Shown: piece by piece, positions 34,134 through 40,890 of the stretch
How positions within the stretch are numbered: the stretch's first letter is position 1
How the letters are laid out: the number at the start of each line of letters is the position of its first letter
Assembly: GCA_023444095.1 (NCBI GenBank)
Contig: JAEZRP010000039.1
Span: 1-50,115, forward strand
Direction of reading: 5' to 3'
DNA length: 50,115 nucleotides
Source: Bacillota bacterium
Lineage (GTDB): Bacteria > Bacillota > Clostridia > Christensenellales > Aristaeellaceae
Made by a program: the position numbers and the translations under genes
Notes under the pieces: model-generated
Told to the model about the DNA's origin: nothing
The model's input: the letters and a program-made list of their open reading frames with translations, nothing else
Database searches by the model: none

Positions 34134-34715
34134 ATGAACATCGAAATCCGAAAATTGACGCCCGACCTTGCGGAGGACTATGTGCGTTTTTTTGATGTGA
34201 CGCCCCACGACGTCAACAAAGAGGAAGACAAATGCTATTGCGTGACCTGGCGCAGCGACGATACCTATGTGGGCGACGACCACTGGTATCCGACGCGGAA
34301 GGAACGAAGGGAGCATGCCCTCGCGTTTGTCAGGGGCGGCAGTCTGCAGGGGTATCTCGCCTATCGCGAGGGCGAGATCGTGGGTTGGTGCAACGCCACC
34401 GCGGATTGTCAGCTCGGCGTTCAGTATCTGCGCGCTTTCTGGCCGATCGAAGAATCCCGCGCGGACGTCAGGGTCAAATCCATATTCTGCTTTGTGATCG
34501 CGCCGGAAATGCAAAGAAAGGGCATCGCCACCCGATTGTTGGAGCGCGTGTGCAAGGACGCGGCCGACGATGGCTTTGATTTCGTCGAGGCGTATGCCAA
34601 TGTCACCCATTCGGCCCTTGATTTCAGGGGTCCTCTGGCGATGTACGAAAAATGCGGGTTTGCCAGATCCGCCGAGCGGGAAGGCAGAGTCGTCGTGCGA
34701 AAGGCTTTGAAATAA
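34134..34715 (+). CDS. GNAT family N-acetyltransferase
   Basis: The 193-residue product has the GNAT acetyl-CoA motif A in FCFVIAPEMQRKGIATRLLE (Q-R-x-G-x-A) and motif B in MYEKCGFARSAE. An N-terminal RKLTPDLAEDYVRFFD is seen in GNAT proteins from Clostridia. The acceptor is unknown. The start at 34134 has AGAGGGGTG upstream; 46 bases after vanY, so likely in one transcript with it. Confidence 0.87.
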   Translation: MNIEIRKLTPDLAEDYVRFFDVTPHDVNKEEDKCYCVTWRSDDTYVGDDHWYPTRKERREHALAFVRGGSLQGYLAYREGEIVGWCNATADCQLGVQYLRAFWPIEESRADVRVKSIFCFVIAPEMQRKGIATRLLERVCKDAADDGFDFVEAYANVTHSALDFRGPLAMYEKCGFARSAEREGRVVVRKALK

Positions 34716-34801
34716 TCGCCGGGACGGGAAGGGAATGGGAATTTCTCAAACGAACCTTTCCGGGCGCACGCATCATCTGTTCAGCGGGCCTCTCCATTGA
34801 A

Positions 34802-34830
34802 TGGACAGTTCCATTCACGCGTGATATGTT
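34802..34830 (+). promoter_or_regulatory. Promoter of the isochorismatase-like gene
   Basis: TGGACA (34802-34807), 17-base spacer, TATGTT (34825-34830). The block is similar to that around 31841-31869, with the same spacing of all elements. Confidence 0.7.
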
Positions 34831-34865
34831 GACAATTAGAAACAGGAATTTGCGGAGGAAGAACC

Positions 34866-35366
34866 ATGCGGAACAAAGCATTCGTTGTGATCGACATTCA
34901 GAACGACATTACAAAGAATTACAAGGAAATCATCGGCAATATCAATACCGCGATTGATTGGGCTGTCGCTCACGACATTTTTGTGGTTTATATGAAGCAT
35001 CATAATTTATCTGTCGGCACAAGAACCTTTAAGCCCGACACACGTGGTGCCGAATTGGTTCCGGACATGAAAATCGTATCCGGTAACATTTTCACAAAAA
35101 CTAAGGGTAATGCACTCACAAGCGAAGGTTTTGCCGCTTTTGTAAGCGAAAACGAAATCGGAGAATTCTACATTGCCGGTGCGGATGCCATCGCTTGTGT
35201 AAAAGCCACTTGCTACAATATGGCGAAAGAAGGCTACGTCGTTCACGTTCTGTCTGATTGTATTACCAGTTACGATAAAAGAAAAATCGACGAGATGCTT
35301 CAATACTATGCGAGCAAGGGTTGTATTGTCGAGAAACTGAGTGAAGTGATGCAACTGCCGCAATGA
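34866..35366 (+). CDS. Isochorismatase-like cysteine hydrolase
   Basis: The cysteine-hydrolase superfamily includes isochorismatase, nicotinamidase and related amidases. The 166-residue product has the triad: Asp in VVIDIQNDIT, Lys in FTKTKGNALTS, and Cys in GADAIACVKATCYNMAKEG. The second motif (ACVKATCYNM) is the standard active-site helix. GC content is strikingly lower than that of every neighbour (many AAA, ATT and GAA codons), pointing to recent acquisition. GGAGGAAGA precedes the ATG. Substrate unknown. Confidence 0.86.
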   Translation: MRNKAFVVIDIQNDITKNYKEIIGNINTAIDWAVAHDIFVVYMKHHNLSVGTRTFKPDTRGAELVPDMKIVSGNIFTKTKGNALTSEGFAAFVSENEIGEFYIAGADAIACVKATCYNMAKEGYVVHVLSDCITSYDKRKIDEMLQYYASKGCIVEKLSEVMQLPQ

Positions 35367-35469
35367 AAGGAAAGACAAATTCCGATTTTCGATTATCACC
35401 GGATGGAGATTTGAAAGGGGTTCTGTTCTCTTGACGGGGATGGAGGGCGGCCCAAAAGAAAGGATTTTC

Positions 35470-37662
35470 ATGAAAGACGTTTTTTCGAGCGCCCGGTGGG
35501 TGTGGTGTCAGAAAGCGGCGGACCGGAACGCCTACGTCGCGTTCCGGCAGGCGTTCACGGCGGACGGAAATGGGGAATGCGTGATTCGCGTCTCGGCGGA
35601 CGCGCAGTACGCGCTCTCCCTGAACGGCGCTTTCGTCGCGGCGGGACAGTACGCCGACGATCCGAAATACAAGGTATACGACGAGATCGACGTCTCCCGC
35701 CTCGTGCGGCCGGGCGAAAACCTGCTCGAGCTGACGGGCTACTGCCCCGTGACCGAGAGTTCGGTCTATCGGCTGGGCGTGCCGGGCGTCATGTTCGAGG
35801 TTCTGGAGGGCGGGCGCGTGCGCGCGGCGAGCGGCCCGGACACCCTCTGCGCCCCGGACGCGCGCTATCGCTCGGGCGAGATCGAGATGGTGAGCCAGCA
35901 GCTTGGCTATACGTTCGAGTATGACGCGCGGCGGAGAAACGAGACGTTCACAAAGGCGGACGTCGTCGCGGGCGCGGAGGCGCTCTTTCCGAGGCCGGTC
36001 AGTCGGCTCCTCGTCGGGGCGCGCAAGCCGGGCGCAGTCGTTTCGCAGGGGATCTACGGCGACGCGCCGAAAGGCGCTTCCATGGGCGGGCGCATGCAGT
36101 ACGCGATGATGGCGATGCGCGAAATCCGGGAAATGGCGGACGTCGCCGCGCGGCCGCGCTTACCGGACGAGGCGGGCGTGCTCTTTTCCGCGCGGGACGG
36201 GGCGGGGATGTACCTTCTGATCGACCTGTTCGAGGAGGACGCGGGCTGGCTCGACCTCGAGATCGAGCTGGACGAGCCCGCCGAGATCCTCATCGGCTGG
36301 GGCGAGCATACGGACGACCTCCGGCTTCGCACATTTGTCGGCGCGCGGAACTTCGCGGCGCGCTACATGGCGACCGCGGGGCGGCAGCGGTTCATGCATC
36401 CGTTCAAGCGGGCGGGGCTTCGGTATGTCCAGCTCTTCCTCGCGGCGCGGCGCGCGCGCCTCTTCTACGCGGGGATACTCCCGACCCATTATGCGGTCAG
36501 CCGGAAGCCCCGGTTCCACACCGCCGACCGGCTGCACCGGCGCATTTATGAGGTGAGCAAGCGCACGCTCCTTCAGTGCATGCACGAGCATTACGAGGAC
36601 TGCCCGTGGCGGGAGCAGGCGCTTTATACCATGGATTCGAGGAATCAGATGCTGTGCGGCTACTACGCGTTTGGCGAATACGACATGCCGAAGGCGAGCC
36701 TGCGGCTGTTGGCGCTGTCGATCCGGGAGGACGGCCTCCTCGAGCTTTGCGCCCCGGCGCGGGTGCCGATCACCATCCCCTCGTTTACCGCCGTCTTCCT
36801 CGTTCAGCTGCAGGAGTACCTGCTGTTCAGCGGGGACGCGGATTTCGCGCGGGAGATGCTGCCCGTGGCGGAACAGATCGCCGAGGCGTTCCTCGCCCGC
36901 GTCGCGGGAAACGGGCTGATTCCGGCGTATCGCGACAAACGGTATTGGAATTTCTACGAATGGCAGCCGTATCTCGAGGGATATCAGGCGCACGAAATGG
37001 ACGCGGAGCACGAGCGGTTCGACGCGCCGCTCAACCTGTTCGTGGCGCTCGGGCTCGCGCGGCTCGCGGACATGCTCAAAATGCTGGGCGAGGAGGCGCG
37101 CGCGGCGCGGTACGCGCAGGCGGCGGATGCGCTGCGGGCGCGGGTCGACGCGCTCTTCTGGGACGCGGATCTGGGCGGATACGCGACGTTCCGCAACGCG
37201 CGGGGAATCTTCCATCACGCGCAGCTGACGCAGGCTTTGGCGGTCTGCGCGGACGCCTGCCCCCCGGACAGGCTCGATTCCGTGCTCCGCCATCTCACGC
37301 AGCCGGGGATGACGGAGGTCACGACCGCGTACAAGATCTTCCAGTTCGACGCGCTCCTGAAGCGCCCCGAACAGTACGGACGCTGGGTCTTCGACCATGT
37401 GGCGGAGCACTGGGGGAGCATGCTCTACCAGAACGCCACCACATTCTGGGAAACCATCGAGGGCGCGTGGGACTTCGAGAACGCGGGGAGCCTGTGCCAC
37501 GGCTGGTCCGCCGTGCCCGCCTACCTCTACTTCGCGTACGCGCTGGGCATCCGCCCCACCAAGCCGGGGTTTGCGGAATATGACATCTCGCCGGTTCCCT
37601 GCGGGCTCTACGAGCTTGAGGGCCTGATCGTCGCGCGCGACGGGCGCACGATTTCCGTCTGA
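35470..37662 (+). CDS. Family 78 glycoside hydrolase-like protein 2
   Basis: A 730-residue GH78-type protein. After N-terminal beta-sandwich domains (about 1-330) comes the barrel with LLQCMHEHYEDCPWREQALY then TMDSRNQML, the segment aligned with the GH78 acid motif (D-C-P-x-R-E). Near the end are NATTFWETIEGAWDFENAGS with the second catalytic Glu region, and LCHGWSAVPAYLYFAYALGI, a GH78 hallmark. Compared with typical GH78 the W-x-GD-A part reads YTMDSR, so the second acidic residue is kept but its surroundings are changed. I chose the ATG at 35470 (GAAAGGA upstream). No signal peptide. It is not a close copy of the GH78 gene at 8310. Confidence 0.78.
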   Translation: MKDVFSSARWVWCQKAADRNAYVAFRQAFTADGNGECVIRVSADAQYALSLNGAFVAAGQYADDPKYKVYDEIDVSRLVRPGENLLELTGYCPVTESSVYRLGVPGVMFEVLEGGRVRAASGPDTLCAPDARYRSGEIEMVSQQLGYTFEYDARRRNETFTKADVVAGAEALFPRPVSRLLVGARKPGAVVSQGIYGDAPKGASMGGRMQYAMMAMREIREMADVAARPRLPDEAGVLFSARDGAGMYLLIDLFEEDAGWLDLEIELDEPAEILIGWGEHTDDLRLRTFVGARNFAARYMATAGRQRFMHPFKRAGLRYVQLFLAARRARLFYAGILPTHYAVSRKPRFHTADRLHRRIYEVSKRTLLQCMHEHYEDCPWREQALYTMDSRNQMLCGYYAFGEYDMPKASLRLLALSIREDGLLELCAPARVPITIPSFTAVFLVQLQEYLLFSGDADFAREMLPVAEQIAEAFLARVAGNGLIPAYRDKRYWNFYEWQPYLEGYQAHEMDAEHERFDAPLNLFVALGLARLADMLKMLGEEARAARYAQAADALRARVDALFWDADLGGYATFRNARGIFHHAQLTQALAVCADACPPDRLDSVLRHLTQPGMTEVTTAYKIFQFDALLKRPEQYGRWVFDHVAEHWGSMLYQNATTFWETIEGAWDFENAGSLCHGWSAVPAYLYFAYALGIRPTKPGFAEYDISPVPCGLYELEGLIVARDGRTISV

Positions 37663-37686
37663 AGGATTTTGGAGGGAGGGATTCTC

Positions 37687-38055
37687 ATGGTGACCTCAAT
37701 CATTGGCATCGCGCTCGACTGCCGGGACGCGGACGCGCTCGCGGACTTTTACGCGCGGCTGCTCGGTTGGGAAAAAACGATCTCCGGCGGCGGCTGGGCG
37801 GGCATCCACACGCCGCAGGGGCTGATCCTGGCGTTTCAGACCGTGGAGGAGTACGCGCCGCCCGTCTGGCCGTGGCGGGAGGGCGCGCAGCAGCAGATGG
37901 CGCACATGGACTTCAAGGTGGACGATCTCGAATCGTCCGTCGCGCACGCCATCGCCTGCGGCGCGAGAAAGGCGGACGTCCAGTATTTTGAAACGTCCAC
38001 CGTCATGATCGACCCGGAGGGCCATCCCTTCTGCCTGTCAACCGCGCAGCAGTAG
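37687..38055 (+). CDS. VOC family protein 2
   Basis: A 122-residue VOC protein with IGIALDCRDADALADFYARL in module one and MAHMDFKVDDLESSVAHAIA then IDPEGHPFCLS in module two. It is a paralogue of the product at 32396-32830. GGAGGGAGG lies before the ATG at 37687, 24 bases after the GH78-like gene, so the two are probably co-transcribed. Substrate unknown. Confidence 0.85.
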   Translation: MVTSIIGIALDCRDADALADFYARLLGWEKTISGGGWAGIHTPQGLILAFQTVEEYAPPVWPWREGAQQQMAHMDFKVDDLESSVAHAIACGARKADVQYFETSTVMIDPEGHPFCLSTAQQ

Positions 38056-38067
38056 CCGCAAGGCGCG

Positions 38068-38637
38068 TCAGTAGATCCCGTGGCTCTCCTCCTCGAAGCG
38101 GGCGATGAAGTCGTCGAGCTCCCGCAGGCGCGGTTCGGCGATCTTCTTCGCGGATTCGAGGTCGATAAGCGACCCGAACATCTCCTTTCGCCGCCCGAGG
38201 TCCGCCATGGCCCTTCGCATGTCGTTCCCGCTTTTTGCAAAGTCGCGCGCGACCGCCATGTACCCCAGATAGTCTATGCCGTCCGCGTTGCGGAGGAGCC
38301 GCGTCTCGGCGAACCGCCCGATTCCGGGCTTGTTGTGGTTCTCGACCGCCTCGACGACGATCTCGATCTGCTTTTCGTCGAGTCCCCACTCGCGCGCGAG
38401 GGGCGGCATCAGCTTCGCGGAGTGCGTCGCGTGGTCGAACGCGCCGCCGGGGTTGTAGGGCGGATAATAGCCCAAATCGTGAAAGTACGCGGCGAACGCC
38501 AGCACGTCCGCGTCGTAACCGATCTTTTCCCGCTCGGCGAGGATCTGCGCGATGAGGTGGACGCGCCTGACGTGCGTCACGTTTCCCTGTGCCTTCGCGA
38601 TGAAGGCCTCCATGTCCCGAATCCTTTCCTCCGTCAT
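38068..38637 (-). CDS. HD domain protein (putative phosphohydrolase)
   Basis: The 189-residue product has the metal-dependent HD fold: first His in THVRRVHLIAQIL, the HD pair in AYFHDLGYYPPYN, and later AFDHATHSAKLM and VEAVENHNKPG. Members hydrolyse phosphate esters, often of nucleotides. The start ATG (38635-38637) sits 9 bases after GGAGGG. A frame open to 39027 overlaps the divergent AraC gene and is not real. Converges with the VOC gene 12 bases away. Substrate unknown. Confidence 0.83.
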   Translation of the reverse strand: MTEERIRDMEAFIAKAQGNVTHVRRVHLIAQILAEREKIGYDADVLAFAAYFHDLGYYPPYNPGGAFDHATHSAKLMPPLAREWGLDEKQIEIVVEAVENHNKPGIGRFAETRLLRNADGIDYLGYMAVARDFAKSGNDMRRAMADLGRRKEMFGSLIDLESAKKIAEPRLRELDDFIARFEEESHGIY

Positions 38638-38669
38638 GACCGGCACTCCCTCCTGTTTTTCCCGGCACC

Positions 38670-38698
38670 ATTGTACTCCCGCGCCCGCGATGCGACAA
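38670..38698 (-). promoter_or_regulatory. Promoter of the HD gene
   Basis: Minus strand TTGTCG (38693-38698), 17-base spacer, TACAAT (38670-38675), 33 bases before the ATG. Confidence 0.6.
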
Positions 38699-38749
38699 TG
38701 CCTGATCCGCAGTCGTTTGCGATACTTTCTGCAATCGGAGGGGATGACG

Positions 38750-39649
38750 ATGCCGCAGTTCGACCGGCGGCGCGCGCTCGACGTGCCGATCGAGTTCGAG
38801 CCGAGGGAGACGCTAGCTGGCCTTCCGCGGCCCGAGCGGTTCACGCTCGTTCTCGTGACGGAGGGCGGGGCGAACGTCGTCCTCAACGGGCGCGCGACCG
38901 CGCTCAACGCGCCGTGCGCGCTCTGCCTTTCCCCAAACGATGCGCTCGCGGCCCGCGAGACGGGCCGGATGTCCGCGCAGTCGTTCAGCCTGAACCCGGA
39001 ATTTCTCAAGATGCGAAGCACGTTCAAGCTGGCGCGCGCGGGCGCTTCGGCTGAGACGGAGCAGGCGTACGAAAAGGACGCGCTCGCGCTCTTCGTCGAG
39101 CGGGGCGAGCGGTACCGCGGCGTTCTCGCCCTGCCGCCGCAGGTCTACTTCAAGGCGTTTGAATGGCTCTCCATCATCGGGACGGAGATCGTCTCCCAGA
39201 GCGACGGCCAGTGGACGTGCCGGATCAGGCGCTACTTTCTCCAGATCATCAACCTCCTCGACCGCGCCTATGAGGAGGCGGGGAAGGGGAGCGGCGGGGA
39301 GCGGACGGCGGTCGACGACGCGCTCGAGTACCTGCACGCGAATTACATGGAGGACGTGACCCTGGGCGCGCTGTGCGCGGCGGTGCACGTGAACCGCACC
39401 ACGCTCAACCGGAAGTTCAGAGCGTGGACGGGCGCCACCGCGATGGAATACCTCCTCAACTACCGGCTCCAGATCGCAAAGGAAATGCTCGCGCATACCG
39501 CGCTCACCATCGAGGAGATCGCGCAGGCGACGGGCTTCTCCTACGGCACCTACCTCATCCGCCGCTTCACCGCGCGCATGGGCATGGCCCCGACGGCCTA
39601 CCGGCTGGAAGCGAGAAAGAAGCATAGCATCGTCGTTCAGAAGCGGTAG
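38750..39649 (+). CDS. AraC family transcriptional regulator
   Basis: A 299-residue regulator. The N-terminal 100 residues have beta-rich sensor character (FTLVLVTEGGANVVLNGRAT). The C-terminal third holds the AraC double HTH: VTLGALCAAVHVNRTTLNRK for the first, and LTIEEIAQATGFSYGTYLIR for the second, with FTARMGMAPTAYR at the end. The ATG at 38750 is preferred over 38744 because GGAGGG (38737-38742) is too close to the latter. Divergent from the HD gene; possible control over the GH78-like gene upstream, though this is a guess. Confidence 0.9.
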   Translation: MPQFDRRRALDVPIEFEPRETLAGLPRPERFTLVLVTEGGANVVLNGRATALNAPCALCLSPNDALAARETGRMSAQSFSLNPEFLKMRSTFKLARAGASAETEQAYEKDALALFVERGERYRGVLALPPQVYFKAFEWLSIIGTEIVSQSDGQWTCRIRRYFLQIINLLDRAYEEAGKGSGGERTAVDDALEYLHANYMEDVTLGALCAAVHVNRTTLNRKFRAWTGATAMEYLLNYRLQIAKEMLAHTALTIEEIAQATGFSYGTYLIRRFTARMGMAPTAYRLEARKKHSIVVQKR

Positions 39650-39854
39650 GCCCTGACAAAAGCAAACTCGACGGCCGGGGGATTGGGCCCCGCACCGTCG
39701 ATAAATGAATCGGATGCAAAAGAAATATTATATAAAAAATAGCGGCTTTAGTGCTTCTGGAAAGAGGGTGAAGATTGCTGATTTTTTGTGCGTTCTGAAA
39801 ATTGGGTCTTATATAAGTCGGTTCTTGTCGCCACGAAAAATATCAATTAAAAGG
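39650..39854. other. AT-rich intergenic stretch
   Basis: No gene is seen. A stem TCGACGG (39668-39674) with CCGTCGA (39695-39701) and inner GGGG/CCCC pairs may stop AraC transcription. From about 39700 the base composition falls sharply and remains low until about 40790, which marks the left edge of a foreign-looking block. I found no integrase or obvious flanking repeat. Confidence 0.55.
39668..39701 (+). terminator. Hairpin after the AraC gene
   Basis: TCGACGG / CCGTCGA outer stem with GGGG / CCCC inside. No T-run, followed by TAAATGAATC. Confidence 0.5.
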
Positions 39855-39883
39855 TTGACATAAAGCGCGCCTTCGCATATAAT
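39855..39883 (+). promoter_or_regulatory. Consensus promoter of the RNA-repeat / PBECR4-like locus
   Basis: TTGACA (39855-39860), 17-base spacer, TATAAT (39878-39883): both boxes match the vegetative consensus exactly. The only fully perfect promoter found in the window. The transcript would start near 39890, giving a leader of about 150 bases before 40040. Confidence 0.9.
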
Positions 39884-39889
39884 ACTACT

Positions 39890-40039
39890 AGATGGCAAGT
39901 TATCTTGCTGGTGTGGCTGACACCTATAATCCGATATTTTTGTAAGACGAATGTGCTTACGGTTGGCGGGCAACGGAAAAACCCGACAGGTTTGTGAGGC
40001 GAATGTACTCACGGTTGGCGGACAACGGAAAAATCAGCC
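39890..40039 (+). ncRNA. Structured leader RNA with two tandem repeat units
   Basis: The leader opens with two hairpins, GCAAG-TTAT-CTTGC (39895-39908) and GGTGT-GGCTG-ACACC (39910-39924), then has two 52-base direct repeats (39939-39990 and 39991-40040). In each unit hairpin A has a 5-bp stem and 9-base loop and hairpin B has stem GTTG/CAAC with a 5-base loop. Stem A is GTAAG/CTTAC in unit 1 and GTGAG/CTCAC in unit 2, a compensatory A-T to G-C change; the mismatch next to it swaps from A-G to G-A. The conserved structure indicates selection at RNA level. Candidate RNA antitoxin, cis-regulator or riboswitch-like element; no known Rfam family is recognised. Confidence 0.6.
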
Positions 40040-40040
40040 A
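39939..40040 (+). repeat. Two 52-bp direct repeats upstream of the PBECR4-like gene
   Basis: Unit 1 starts TTTGTAAGACGAATGTG and unit 2 TTTGTGAGGCGAATGTA. They share ACGGTTGGCGG and CAACGGAAAAA. Over the first 42 bases only five positions differ, two of which pair with each other. Unit 2 ends at the start codon. Confidence 0.92.
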
Positions 40041-40732
40041 TGGGGGAGGAAATAATCAACGCTTCGGTGTTGGGATTTCCTCCTTTGTTAGTTACAGAAG
40101 AGTTATCTGGGGGCAGGAAAGTGACAAAAGCCGAAGCTATTCGAATAATTGTGCCATGTGCGGAAGCATATCATAAAAACCTCGAAAATACGAATCTTCT
40201 CATAGCGCATGCTAGAAATAGTCACTCTGAGGTTCAATTCTTTGAAGTTGTTTTTTTGCCACGACATTTTCTTCACTTAACGGGAGTAAAGTTTCCGGAG
40301 GACAATGAATTACGTAGTGTCGAATTCTATCAGAAATGCCTTCAGCATCGACTTTCAGAAAGTGATTTCGATATGGCTCCTAATGGAACAACAGCACAAA
40401 AGCTCAGCGTTCTTCCATCAGTTTTGAAGAGAAACTTATCCGCAAAGATGATTGGAGACTATAAAGACAGATCGATCAAATTGTATACGGAGAAGGTCGC
40501 GGGAACAATTTCAGCTTGTATTGGATTCGTGTATGAGGACAAAATTGGATATAATTCACCAAATACTGTTTTGAAGAAGGATACGAGGATTGCCACGCGT
40601 CAAGAATATGCGCGCATTCTCGCAATTTATCAAAAAGGAACCACTGAATCCCAGTATTCTTCCCCCGTGTACGTTGCAAAGGACATAGACTGGGAAGAGA
40701 TTCTTAATTTACATACGGTCTCCGAAGCGTGA
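40040..40732 (+). CDS. PBECR4-like nuclease-domain protein (putative)
   Basis: The 230-residue product has no signal or membrane segment. Its centre (FFEVVFLPRHFLHLTGVKF; FYQKCLQHRLSESDFDM; NGTTAQKLSVLPSVLKRNLS; AKMIGDYKDRS; CIGFVYEDKIGYNSPNTVLK) resembles the PBECR4 domain, a predicted RNase of the Barnase/EndoU/ColicinE5/RelE class found in phage polyvalent proteins and mobile genes. Candidate catalytic residues are the conserved His (FLHLTG), Lys and Arg (KKDTR). GC is far below the neighbours. No clear ribosome site precedes the ATG at 40040; a GGGGAGG lies inside codons 2-4, so the real start may be a non-standard codon just after it. The in-frame stop at 39995 limits extension. Family call rests on remembered sequence pattern. 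Confidence 0.55.
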   Translation: MGEEIINASVLGFPPLLVTEELSGGRKVTKAEAIRIIVPCAEAYHKNLENTNLLIAHARNSHSEVQFFEVVFLPRHFLHLTGVKFPEDNELRSVEFYQKCLQHRLSESDFDMAPNGTTAQKLSVLPSVLKRNLSAKMIGDYKDRSIKLYTEKVAGTISACIGFVYEDKIGYNSPNTVLKKDTRIATRQEYARILAIYQKGTTESQYSSPVYVAKDIDWEEILNLHTVSEA

Positions 40733-40815
40733 TGCGTGTGTCGGCATTAGGCTTTTAAGGATAAAATGTCCACCGCTGCGGTCAGGTCAGATTGTAGGAA
40801 CTTCTTACCCAGTAT

Positions 40816-40871
40816 GGGATTCCAAAGGGATATATCCCTTTGGCGGGGGTCCGGGGGCAGAGCCCCCGGAG
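40816..40871 (+). repeat. Dispersed palindromic element, copy 4
   Basis: GGGATTCCAAAGGGA, loop TATA, TCCCTTTGG (stem CCAAAGGGA 40822-40830 with TCCCTTTGG 40835-40843), then CGGGGG and a second hairpin. It marks the right edge of the AT-rich block. Confidence 0.7.
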
Positions 40872-40877
40872 TTTTTT
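40850..40877 (+). terminator. Terminator after the PBECR4-like gene
   Basis: TCCGGGGGC (40850-40858), loop AGA, GCCCCCGGA (40862-40870), then G and six T. Strong intrinsic terminator on the plus strand; on the minus strand no T-run follows. Confidence 0.88.
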
Positions 40878-40890
40878 GTTCCCCCGCCTC

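Noticed and set aside
39939..40040. CRISPR array
   Set aside because: Only two units, directly adjacent with no spacers, each with internal hairpins, and no cas genes in the window.
39700..40790. Prophage or integrative element
   Set aside because: The block is AT-rich but has no integrase, no tRNA junction and no matching end repeats that I could find; it is called a foreign-looking island only.
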